Shown here piece after piece: positions 1 through 6,851 of a DNA stretch of 9,971 nt. The first letter of the stretch is position 1, and every line of letters starts with the position of its first letter. The notes below the pieces were generated by a model. It did not search any database. It was not told where the DNA came from and was given only the letters and a program-made list of their open reading frames with translations. The DNA is from Gallionellaceae bacterium. Its GTDB lineage: Bacteria; Pseudomonadota; Gammaproteobacteria; Burkholderiales; Gallionellaceae. The stretch covers positions 1 through 9,971 of the forward strand of contig CANFCA010000021.1 in the NCBI GenBank assembly GCA_947445045.1. Direction: 5' to 3'. A program made the position numbers and the translations under genes.

Positions 1-14
1 AGCGGTTCAGTAAC

Positions 15-1391
15 ATGGATTACCTGCCGATTTTCGCCAAAGTTAAAAGTAAGTTGTGTCTTGTCGTGGGTGGTGGCGAAGTCGCTAAACGCAAGGCGGG
101 CGTGCTGCTGGAAGCGGGAGCAAATGTGCGCGTGGTTGCACCGGAGATCGAGTCCGCACTGTCAGCGCAGCAGGGAGTTGAATCTATTCTTGCGCGTTTT
201 GAAGCACATCACCTTGATGGTGTCATCCTCGTCATCGCGGCGACCAATGACCGCAGTGTCAATCAACACGTGTCCGAATTGGCGCAAGCGCGCAACATTC
301 CAGTGAACGTGGTGGATGACCCTGAGCTATGCAGCTTCATCATGCCTGCGATACTCGACCGCTCACCGCTAATGGTGGCTTTTTCCAGTGGCGGTGCTTC
401 GCCAGTGCTGACACGCATGCTGCGCGGCAAGCTGGAGACCCTCATTCCGCAAAATTACAGCCGCCTTGCTGCGTTCGCAGAACGCTTTCGTGAGTTGGTT
501 AAACAACGCGTCGCTAATCCAGCCAAGCGTCGCGTCTTTTGGGAGAACGCACTGGATGGCGCGGTTTCTGAGAAGGTGCTGACAGGTGACGAAAGCAGTG
601 CCGAAGAGATGTTGCAACAGATGCTGGCTAATGAAGACAACATTCAGCGTGGCGAAGTTTACCTAGTCGGAGCAGGTCCAGGTGACCCAGATTTATTGAC
701 CTTTCGCGCTTTACGTTTGATGCAGAAAGCCGATGTGGTGGTGTATGACAATCTTGTATCCAAGCCCATCGTTGATATGACGCGGCGTGATGCAGAGCGT
801 ATCTACGTTGGCAAAAAGCGCGCAGATCATACTTTGCGTCAGGAAGAAATTAACGAACTGTTGGTGCGCCTTGCTAAGCAAGGTAAGCGCGTGTTGCGCC
901 TCAAAGGTGGTGATCCGTTTATTTTTGGTCGCGGGGGGGAGGAGATTGAAACCTTGGCGGCTGAAGGCATTCCTTTCCAAGTTGTACCCGGCATTACAGC
1001 CGCATCAGGTGTGGCTTCCTATGCGGGCATTCCGCTCACGCACCGCGATCACGCGCAGTCTTGTATTTTCGTTACGGGGCATCTCAAAGATGGCAGCATG
1101 AATCTCGACTGGGATGCGCTGGCGCGACCCAAGCAAACCGTGGTGGGGTATATGGGTCTGCACGGCTTGGATATGCTGTGCGGCGAACTCGTCAAACATG
1201 GTTTACCAGACACTACGCCCATCGCAATTGTGCAACAAGGCACGACGCAAAATCAGCGCGTGGTAACGGGTACGCTAGCGACATTGCCTAGTATCGCGGC
1301 CATTGAAAAACTGCAAGCCCCCACGTTGATTATTATCGGTGGCGTGGTAACACTCAGAGAAAAATTGCAGTGGTTTCATCCACAGCAGTGA
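15..1391 (+). CDS. cysG: Siroheme synthase CysG (fused dehydrogenase/ferrochelatase and uroporphyrinogen-III methyltransferase)
   Basis: This trifunctional cytoplasmic enzyme turns uroporphyrinogen III into siroheme, the cofactor of sulfite and nitrite reductases, by SAM-dependent double methylation, NAD-dependent oxidation and iron insertion. At 458 residues it has the full length of enterobacterial CysG. The N-terminal half has the nucleotide-binding [12 protein letters not shown] at residues 18-29, the catalytic-type aspartate in NVVDD (D101, matching Salmonella D104 by my alignment from memory) and SSGGASPV near 124-131. The C-terminal methyltransferase half starts at about 214 with [13 protein letters not shown], then YDNLVS (244-249), [17 protein letters not shown] (294-310), VPGITAASG (324-332) and THRD (342-345). 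All key motifs look intact, so I expect an active enzyme. A TAA at 11-13 could be the stop of an upstream gene two bases before this ATG. The ferredoxin-fusion gene follows after 13 bases and is probably cotranscribed. Confidence 0.97.
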   Translation: MDYLPIFAKVKSKLCLVVGGGEVAKRKAGVLLEAGANVRVVAPEIESALSAQQGVESILARFEAHHLDGVILVIAATNDRSVNQHVSELAQARNIPVNVVDDPELCSFIMPAILDRSPLMVAFSSGGASPVLTRMLRGKLETLIPQNYSRLAAFAERFRELVKQRVANPAKRRVFWENALDGAVSEKVLTGDESSAEEMLQQMLANEDNIQRGEVYLVGAGPGDPDLLTFRALRLMQKADVVVYDNLVSKPIVDMTRRDAERIYVGKKRADHTLRQEEINELLVRLAKQGKRVLRLKGGDPFIFGRGGEEIETLAAEGIPFQVVPGITAASGVASYAGIPLTHRDHAQSCIFVTGHLKDGSMNLDWDALARPKQTVVGYMGLHGLDMLCGELVKHGLPDTTPIAIVQQGTTQNQRVVTGTLATLPSIAAIEKLQAPTLIIIGGVVTLREKLQWFHPQQ

Positions 1392-1404
1392 TGAGAAATA
1401 AACC

Positions 1405-2898
1405 ATGAGTGATCTGTTGAGCCTGACACGCGCTGCAAGATTAGTTGGGGTTACACGGGCTGCGTTACAAAAGAAAATTCAGGTTGGAGAGCTGATTTCT
1501 TACGATGGCATGGTCACGATTGAAAATTTATTGAGCTGCTATCCGGATGCGCAACTAGAAGATAACGTTGAGTTCAAACGCATCTCACAAATTAAAGAGC
1601 GGGCTTTCGGCAAGCGGGTATTTGAGTATGTGTTGCCGGATGCAGAAGTGCTGGCGGCAAGAATTGCCGAGTTAAGCAAAACGCTTGCAAATAGTCAGGA
1701 GCAAGTTAAGCAATTCAATGTTCTGTTGGACAAGCTGTGGAATAAATTCAGCGAAATTGAAAGCCAAAGTAAGAGTGAGGTACGCACGGCGATGGAAAAC
1801 TTGAAGGCTTGGATTAAGCAAGAAGTCTCGGCCACCCTAGAGTCTGGCTACAACAATTCCGTCGCAATCAAGGATGGCGTATTGCGCATTATGACTGCCC
1901 AAGTCACTGTGTTGCCGAGCAAACATGATTTCTTGGTTGAAGGTCAAGACACGTTATTAGAAGCCGCGATGCGTGCAGGTATTCCGCTCAATTACGGTTG
2001 CAGCGGTGGCAATTGCGGATTATGCAAAGCAAAAGTTGTATCGGGACAGGTTAAGAAAACACGACACCACGATTTTGCCATTTCTGAAGCCGACAAAAAT
2101 CAGGGCTGCATCTTGTTGTGCAGCAACACCGCCGTCAGTGATGTGGTGCTCGAAGCCGCCGTAGCGGGGGGTGTGCAGGACATCCCATTTCAGCAAATTA
2201 GTGCCAAGGTCAAAGCGATAGACGCGCTTGCGGGAGATATGGTTTTGTTGCATTTGCAAACGCCTCGCAGTGAGCGTTTGCGTTTTCTCGCTGGGCAAAG
2301 TGTGACCTTGCGCGTTGGTCAATCTTTCACTGCCGAATTGCCTATTGCCAGCTGTCCCTGTGATGATCGTAACTTGTTATTCCATTTGCGACGATTGCCT
2401 GGAAATTTATTTTCTGACTACGTTTTTGAGCGACTCAATCAGAATGATGTGGTCGAGGTGGAAGGGCCACAAGGCGAATTCATTCTGCATGAGAAATCGC
2501 CGCGTCCATTGTATTTTTTTGCGTTTGATGGGGGTTTTGCACCAATTAAAAGCGTGATCGAACATGCTATGTCGCTGGAGGCCGAGTCTATCCATTTATA
2601 CAGAATCGGATCAAGCCAAGAGCATATCTATTTGCCTAATGTGGGACGCGCATGGGCTGATGCACTGGACAATTTTCACTATGAGCAACAAGTGGCAGGC
2701 TTTGATTTGCGAGCGGTAAACGGCAAGCGTGAAGAGAAGCTGAATGAGCAACTCAGCAGTATTGTTGCAAGCAATGCAGAGATCACTCAAAGCGATATTT
2801 ATCTCGCTGGCCCAGAATCGGCTTTGGCTGTTGCCGAGCAATTTTTTCTGGATATTGGTTTACCCAAGACGCGTGTTTTTGTCGCCATCGTTAACTAA
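1405..2898 (+). CDS. HTH-coiled coil-[2Fe-2S] ferredoxin-FNR-like fusion protein
   Basis: This is a soluble 497-residue multidomain protein with no signal peptide. Residues 5-47 resemble the excisionase/MerR-type helix-turn-helix (LTRAARLVGVTRAALQKKI, then GEL, a short wing and LLSCYP). Residues 80-150 look like a charged helical coiled coil. Residues 165-255 form a plant-type ferredoxin domain with C199-x4-C204-x2-C207 and C239 in the ILLC position, the normal [2Fe-2S] ligand pattern. Residues 262-497 follow the ferredoxin-NAD(P)H reductase fold of the CDP-6-deoxyglucoseen reductase type (FSDYVFERL, VEGPQGEF, FAPIKSVIEH, GLPKTRVF). In that module the flavin motif RxYS reads AELP (310-313), the nucleotide-binding GTGFAP reads DGGFAP (375-380), and the usual CGP reads AGP (468-470). 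The ferredoxin part should hold a cluster, but flavin and NAD use are doubtful. It may be a redox-sensing DNA-binding protein or an electron-transfer protein tied to cysG; neither is proven. ATG at 1405 has only a weak GAGAAA ribosome site. Confidence 0.85.
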   Translation: MSDLLSLTRAARLVGVTRAALQKKIQVGELISYDGMVTIENLLSCYPDAQLEDNVEFKRISQIKERAFGKRVFEYVLPDAEVLAARIAELSKTLANSQEQVKQFNVLLDKLWNKFSEIESQSKSEVRTAMENLKAWIKQEVSATLESGYNNSVAIKDGVLRIMTAQVTVLPSKHDFLVEGQDTLLEAAMRAGIPLNYGCSGGNCGLCKAKVVSGQVKKTRHHDFAISEADKNQGCILLCSNTAVSDVVLEAAVAGGVQDIPFQQISAKVKAIDALAGDMVLLHLQTPRSERLRFLAGQSVTLRVGQSFTAELPIASCPCDDRNLLFHLRRLPGNLFSDYVFERLNQNDVVEVEGPQGEFILHEKSPRPLYFFAFDGGFAPIKSVIEHAMSLEAESIHLYRIGSSQEHIYLPNVGRAWADALDNFHYEQQVAGFDLRAVNGKREEKLNEQLSSIVASNAEITQSDIYLAGPESALAVAEQFFLDIGLPKTRVFVAIVN

Positions 2899-2948
2899 AA
2901 AGTTGCAAAGCATTTTCCGTAGTCCAATTCAATGCAAGGAGAGTTGAA

Positions 2949-3845
2949 ATGAAATTCAAGAGCATGTTGTTTTCCGCACTACTCATTTCCATCACAACAA
3001 GTGCGCAAGCTGCCGATACGATACTCAAGCCATTTATCTTGGCATCAAAAGCTGCGGGAACAGTCGTTGAAAAATCCGCACAAGTAAAAACAGCACTCAC
3101 TGCGGCAGGTTACTCGGTGGTTGGAGAATACTCGCCATACACAGGAGTTGACATCATTATCGTCACCAATGATGAATTGAAAAAGAACGCTGCCGCATCT
3201 GAATTCGGTGGTTATGGCGCGGTGCAGCGCGTATCAATTACTGAAGCAGGAAAAGAAGTGCAAGTGAGCTATACCAACCCCGTTTATATGGCGAACGTGT
3301 ATCGCATGAAAGGAAATTTGAGCGGTGTGGCGACGGGGTTAGCGGCGGCCCTAGGCAAGGTAGAAGAGTTTGGCGCGCAAGGTATGAGTGCCGAAAAGGC
3401 GCGCAAATATCACTACATGATGGGCATGGAGTATTTCGATGAGCCCGATGTATTGGCTGAATATGCGAGCTATGAAGAAGCAGTGCAAGCGGTGGATGCA
3501 AAATTATCTGCCGATAAAAATGGTGTCAGCAAAGTTTATCGCGTCGATGTTCCCGGTAAAAAAGAGAGCGTATTCGGCGTTGGATTAAAAGGCGGCGCGG
3601 ATTCAGGAAAGTATATGGATGACCGTTTCATCATGTCAGAAATTGATTTTCATGATGTGAAATCCACCGCGCACTTACCGTATGAAGTGCTGGTTTCCGG
3701 CAATAAAGTTTATGCCTTGTACGCGCGTTTCCGTATCGCGATCAATTTTCCCGATTTGAGCATGATGGGAAAAAATAGCTTTATGAACATAATGAAAACA
3801 CCCGATGCGATTCGTGATGCATTGAAGAAGGCCGTACAAAAATAG
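2949..3845 (+). CDS. Exported DUF302-like protein of unknown function
   Basis: The 298-residue product starts with a clear Sec signal peptide: Lys at 2 and 4, a hydrophobic core, and a likely cut after A-Q-A at residue 21. It is therefore predicted to be periplasmic, with no further membrane segment. The first mature part (about 35-110: paired ALTAAGYSVVGEYSPY and DIIIVTNDELKK stretches) resembles the DUF302 fold, which I assign with moderate confidence. The remainder (120-298) I do not recognise. It has conspicuous Met, Tyr and Asp/Glu-rich stretches (YHYMMGMEYFDEPD, 154-167; KYMDDRFIMSEIDFHD, 221-236), which could bind metal but show no known motif. There is no CxxCH, so it is not a c-type cytochrome. 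A good ribosome site, AAGGAGA, lies 7 bases before the ATG. The 50-base gap upstream leaves room for either read-through from cysG or its own promoter. Its place before petABC suggests an envelope redox or respiratory role, by inference only. Confidence 0.75.
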   Translation: MKFKSMLFSALLISITTSAQAADTILKPFILASKAAGTVVEKSAQVKTALTAAGYSVVGEYSPYTGVDIIIVTNDELKKNAAASEFGGYGAVQRVSITEAGKEVQVSYTNPVYMANVYRMKGNLSGVATGLAAALGKVEEFGAQGMSAEKARKYHYMMGMEYFDEPDVLAEYASYEEAVQAVDAKLSADKNGVSKVYRVDVPGKKESVFGVGLKGGADSGKYMDDRFIMSEIDFHDVKSTAHLPYEVLVSGNKVYALYARFRIAINFPDLSMMGKNSFMNIMKTPDAIRDALKKAVQK

Positions 3846-3893
3846 TTAACGCCAAGGATTTGTAAAATTTGTGTAATGAATACGTGAAATTTC

Positions 3894-3921
3894 CCTAATA
3901 TTCCTAGAAGGTGATATTAGG
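3894..3921 (+). terminator. Stem-loop after the DUF302-like gene: possible weak terminator or operator
   Basis: CCTAATAT (3894-3901) and ATATTAGG (3914-3921) form a perfect 8-bp inverted repeat. Inside it CCT (3903-3905) can pair with AGG (3909-3911) around an AGA loop. The hairpin is AT-rich and is followed by GTTTACAATTC rather than a run of T, so it is a poor intrinsic terminator. It ends one base before the -35 hexamer of the predicted petA promoter, so it could equally be a dyad operator. Confidence 0.4.
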
Positions 3922-3950
3922 TTTACAATTCAATATTAGTAAAGAATAAT
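3922..3950 (+). promoter_or_regulatory. Predicted sigma-70-type promoter of petABC
   Basis: TTTACA (3922-3927) matches the -35 consensus at 5 of 6 bases and AATAAT (3945-3950) matches the -10 consensus at 5 of 6, with an ideal 17-base spacer. Transcription would start near 3957, giving a leader of roughly 26 bases before the petA ATG. This is the best promoter in the window and sits in its largest intergenic gap (3846-3982), directly after the dyad at 3894-3921. Confidence 0.6.
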
Positions 3951-3982
3951 ATTCTAAATTTCTGATTGGGAGCTATAAGCAA

Positions 3983-4495
3983 ATGAATAAAAGTGATGAA
4001 CTGGACGATACGGGAAGGCGGAATTTTTTAGTTAAAGTAACTTCAGTGGTGGGCGGTGTAGGCGTGGCAGCGACCTGTGTGCCATTTGTTGCCAGTATGA
4101 ATCCTAGTTCTGACGTATTGGCTAAAGCGGAAACTGAAGTAGATCTATCCGATATCACACCTGGTGCGATGCGAACGGTTGCTTGGCAGGGGAAGCCAGT
4201 TTTCATTTTGCGTCGAACACCGGATCAAATTAAATCGTCTAGTGCTTCTAATGGTGGGTCAGATCCAGAGCCGGATAATAAGCGTGTTCAGCACCCGGAA
4301 TGGTTGGTAGTAGTTGGGGTCTGCACACATATGGGATGCGTGCCAAACAAAGAAGAGCCGGGTTGGACCTGTCATTGCCACGGCAGTCAGTATGACGACA
4401 GTGGTCGAGTCATACGCGGTCCCGCGCCTAAAAATCTTGAAGTACCTCCGTATCGCTTTGTGACAGAAAACAAAATTATTATCGGCAAAGCCTAG
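3983..4495 (+). CDS. petA: Ubiquinol-cytochrome c reductase, Rieske iron-sulfur subunit
   Basis: This is the [2Fe-2S] Rieske subunit of the bc1 complex, which takes an electron from quinol at the Qo site and passes it to cytochrome c1. The 170 residues begin with a Tat-type signal anchor: GRRNFLVKV at 11-19, then a hydrophobic stretch at about 20-38 that should stay as the membrane anchor. Box I is CTHMGC (114-119) and box II is CHCHGS (130-135). By homology C114, H116, C130 and H133 bind the cluster, and C119-C132 form the disulfide. The downstream [21 protein letters not shown] is typical and keeps the Ser and Tyr linked to high redox potential. Oddly, box II normally reads CPCHGS; here His131 replaces the proline, and the loop between boxes (10 residues) is short. 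GGGAGC lies about 9 bases before the ATG. petB starts 9 bases after the stop. Confidence 0.95.
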   Translation: MNKSDELDDTGRRNFLVKVTSVVGGVGVAATCVPFVASMNPSSDVLAKAETEVDLSDITPGAMRTVAWQGKPVFILRRTPDQIKSSSASNGGSDPEPDNKRVQHPEWLVVVGVCTHMGCVPNKEEPGWTCHCHGSQYDDSGRVIRGPAPKNLEVPPYRFVTENKIIIGKA

Positions 4496-4504
4496 GAGAC
4501 GAAC

Positions 4505-5767
4505 ATGCCCAATCGCATTATTAAATGGATAGATCAGCGTTTTCCACTCACTAGCTTCGTCAAGCATGAACTGACAGGTTACCCCACACCACGCAATCTC
4601 AGCTACTGGTGGAATTTTGGTTTTCTCGCCGGATTTGTGCTGATGTTGCAAGTGGCCACAGGGATATTTTTAGCGATGCATTACAAGGCGGATGTTGCGC
4701 TGTCATTCGATTCCATACAGCACATTATGCGTGACGTAAACTACGGATGGTTGCTGCGTTACATGCACTCAACAGGTGCTTCAGCTTTCTTCTTTGTGAT
4801 CTTTGTCCACATGGCACGTACCTTGTATTACGGTTCATACCGTGCGCCACGCGAACTGTTGTGGTGGACGGGACAGGGCTTGCTGTTATTGCTCATGGCC
4901 ACCGCATTTATGGGCTATCTGTTGCCTTGGGGGCAGATGTCATTTTGGGGTGCAACAGTCATTACCAATTTGTTTCAAGCCACACCTTTTTACGGTGAAC
5001 AAGTGGTCATTTGGCTGCGCGGTGATTACACAGTCGGGGATGCAACGTTGAGCCGATTTTTTGCACTGCATTATCTATTCCCTTTTATCATTATCGGCGC
5101 AGTGATAGTGCATCTGGTAGCGTTGCATTCGGTGAAGAGCAGCAATCCGAGCGGTATCGACCTGGCAGCAAAAGACAATATTCCATTTCATCCTTATTTT
5201 ACGATCAAGGATCTATATGGTCTGGGGCTGTTCTTGATGGTGTATTGCGTGTTTGTGTTCTTCATGCCGAATAGCTTAATCGAACCCGCCAATAATATCC
5301 CGGCCAATCCGATGCAGACCCCTAATCACATTGTTCCTGAATGGTACTTCTTGCCTTTCTACGCGATCCTACGCTCTGTTCCGAACATGGTTGGTGGCGT
5401 AGTGGCGATGGGTTTGTCGGTGATGATGTTTGCCTTCATGCCATTTCTGGATCGTTCACGCATTCCCGGTGGTGCGCACTATCGTCCGATTTATCGCTTG
5501 CAGTTTTATCTGTTCATGTTGGATATGCTGGTGCTGGGATATGTCGGTTATGTTCCACCAACCAGCCAAACTATGCTGATCGGGCAGATAGCGACCCTGT
5601 GCTATTTCGCTTCCTTCTTTCTTGTACCCTTCATTTCCAAAGTGGAGGAGCGCTGGCTAATAAAGCGCGGCTTGCCTCCTCAATTAATGGCCTTGATGGA
5701 GAGTGAGTCGGCTGGAATAGCTAAACGCAAGCTCAAGCCCCAGCGTCGCAAAGGAGATATGGCATGA
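4505..5767 (+). CDS. petB: Ubiquinol-cytochrome c reductase, cytochrome b subunit
   Basis: This is the integral-membrane core of the bc1 complex, carrying hemes bL and bH and both quinone sites. At 420 residues it has the usual length for a proteobacterial fused cytochrome b with eight transmembrane helices. The heme ligands are visible as two His pairs, H88/H189 and H102/H203, each pair member separated from the next by 13 residues, as in bc1 rather than b6f. The Qo-site motif PEWY is at 278-281, followed by FLPFYAILRSVPN. The conserved N-terminal segment (YPTPRNLSYWWNFG) and the helix glycines are present. The C-terminus is basic (KRKLKPQRRKGD) and should face the cytoplasm. AGGAGA lies just before the start, in the last codons of petA and the gap. 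The stop overlaps the petC start as ATGA at 5764-5767, which indicates translational coupling. Confidence 0.98.
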   Translation: MPNRIIKWIDQRFPLTSFVKHELTGYPTPRNLSYWWNFGFLAGFVLMLQVATGIFLAMHYKADVALSFDSIQHIMRDVNYGWLLRYMHSTGASAFFFVIFVHMARTLYYGSYRAPRELLWWTGQGLLLLLMATAFMGYLLPWGQMSFWGATVITNLFQATPFYGEQVVIWLRGDYTVGDATLSRFFALHYLFPFIIIGAVIVHLVALHSVKSSNPSGIDLAAKDNIPFHPYFTIKDLYGLGLFLMVYCVFVFFMPNSLIEPANNIPANPMQTPNHIVPEWYFLPFYAILRSVPNMVGGVVAMGLSVMMFAFMPFLDRSRIPGGAHYRPIYRLQFYLFMLDMLVLGYVGYVPPTSQTMLIGQIATLCYFASFFLVPFISKVEERWLIKRGLPPQLMALMESESAGIAKRKLKPQRRKGDMA

Positions 5768-6405
5768 AAAAATTCATGACATTATTGGCTTGCTGCTGTT
5801 TCGCCTCATCGGCATTGGCATCAGAAGCAAAACTGGAAGCCGTTAAAGTGGGCGTTGATCTGCAAACGGTAGCACGTGGCGTAGATGCGGTAATGAATTC
5901 CTGTCACTCTTGTCACAGCTTGAAATACATCAAATACCATGATCTGGTTAACCTCGGCATAGATAAGAGCGTGGTAGATACATGGCGCGGTGACCAGCCT
6001 ATGGACTCAGCAATGCTCGCGCAGATGTCTGAAAGTGATGCTGTGCAAGCCTATGGTAAAGCGCCGCCTGATTTGAGTTTGATGGCAAAGGCCCGTGATG
6101 GGGGGGCGAGTTATGTGTATTCCTATCTGTTGGGCTATTACATTACACCGGAAGGAATGTCTGGGAACCACATTTATCCTGCAACCAAAATGCCCGACAT
6201 ACTCGGGATCAGTGGTATCACTGATGAAGCAGGGCGTGCCGAGGCACAAGGCAAGGCGCGTGACATTGTTTCTTTTCTTGCATGGGCTGCTGATCCGGAT
6301 GAGCAAACACGACATAAGCTTGGCTACTATGTACTCGGTTATTTATTCGTTTTAACTTTCCTGCTTTATTTGGTCAAAAACCAAGTTTGGTCGAAGCTGA
6401 AATAA
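5764..6405 (+). CDS. petC: Ubiquinol-cytochrome c reductase, cytochrome c1 subunit
   Basis: This is the membrane-anchored c-type cytochrome of the bc1 complex, which takes electrons from the Rieske protein and reduces a soluble or bound cytochrome c. The 213-residue product has a Sec signal peptide (cut probably after ALA, residues 17-19), the heme-binding CHSCH at 47-51 followed by SLKY, the PPDLSLMAKARDGG block (101-114), SYLLGYY (120-126) and the likely axial methionine M143 in TKMPD. A single C-terminal transmembrane helix at about 187-204 anchors it, ending with positive residues (KNQVWSKLK). It is somewhat shorter than many proteobacterial cytochromes c1, but all functional parts are present. 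The start codon overlaps the petB stop and is preceded by AAAGGAGAT. Confidence 0.96.
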   Translation: MKKFMTLLACCCFASSALASEAKLEAVKVGVDLQTVARGVDAVMNSCHSCHSLKYIKYHDLVNLGIDKSVVDTWRGDQPMDSAMLAQMSESDAVQAYGKAPPDLSLMAKARDGGASYVYSYLLGYYITPEGMSGNHIYPATKMPDILGISGITDEAGRAEAQGKARDIVSFLAWAADPDEQTRHKLGYYVLGYLFVLTFLLYLVKNQVWSKLK

Positions 6406-6428
6406 TTTCTTACAGAGTGAGGTGCAAT

Positions 6429-6818
6429 ATGAAAAACGGAATCTTGCAGTGTGCAGTAGCTCTTTCGGCGTTGTTGCTTTCTACATTGGCATTTTCTGCG
6501 CCGATGCAGCACGAGGTTAGCTACAAAAATGATGTCGAGCCCATTATTCATGACTATTGTTTGAATTGTCACGAGCCTAACGGGAAGGGCTATGAGAAAA
6601 GCGGATTGGATATGCGCAGCTACTCAAGCTTGATGAAGGGAACCAAGTTTGGTGCTGTTATTAAGCCAAAAGATAGTTTCACTAGCATCTTTATACAGGT
6701 GATTGAAGGGCGTGTTCACGAGTCTATCAAGATGCCCTACGGCATGGCGGGTGGTTTAGCCAAGGATAAAATTGCGGTTCTAAAAAAATGGGTAGACCAA
6801 GGTGCAAAGGACAACTGA
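6429..6818 (+). CDS. Small exported monoheme c-type cytochrome (PSCyt1-like)
   Basis: The 129-residue product has a Sec signal peptide (residues 1-24, ending LAFSA) and a single heme site CLNCH at 44-48. The rest follows the pattern of the planctomycete-type cytochrome C domain (PSCyt1): KSGLDMRSYSSLMKGTKFGAVIKP, then S..IFIQVIEG, then KMPYGMAGGLAKDKIAVLKKWVDQGA. M102 in KMP is the likely second axial ligand. It has no membrane anchor and should be a soluble periplasmic electron carrier. I chose ATG at 6429 because GAGG lies 6 bases upstream and the signal peptide starts there; an in-frame ATG at 6387 would overlap petC and add a hydrophilic leader. The gene follows petC by 23 bases with no terminator, so it is probably the fourth gene of the bc1 operon and may serve as its electron partner. 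This partnership is inferred from position. Confidence 0.88.
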   Translation: MKNGILQCAVALSALLLSTLAFSAPMQHEVSYKNDVEPIIHDYCLNCHEPNGKGYEKSGLDMRSYSSLMKGTKFGAVIKPKDSFTSIFIQVIEGRVHESIKMPYGMAGGLAKDKIAVLKKWVDQGAKDN

Positions 6819-6851
6819 GCGTTGGTAAGTGAAATAAAAAAGGAAGTTGTA

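Noticed and set aside
933..939. Run of seven G in cysG, and another at 6100-6106 in petC, as possible frameshift sites
   Set aside because: Both proteins continue in frame through conserved motifs (FGRGGEE and ARDGGAS), so there is no sign of a shift.
711..980. An 89-codon open frame on the - strand inside cysG, and similar - strand frames elsewhere
   Set aside because: They lie wholly inside well-supported + strand genes with intact family motifs, and their translations show no domain or signal I recognise.
2899..2948. Promoter before the DUF302-like gene (TTGCAA at 2903-2908)
   Set aside because: No acceptable -10 hexamer at 16-18 bases downstream; left uncalled.
6387..6428. Upstream in-frame ATG that would extend the small cytochrome into petC
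   Set aside because: It would place 14 hydrophilic residues before the signal peptide; ATG at 6429 has a GAGG ribosome site at the right distance.
6822..6851. In-frame TTG start for the ankyrin protein
   Set aside because: No ribosome site; ATG at 6852 has AGGAAG 5 bases upstream and begins at the natural ankyrin cap.
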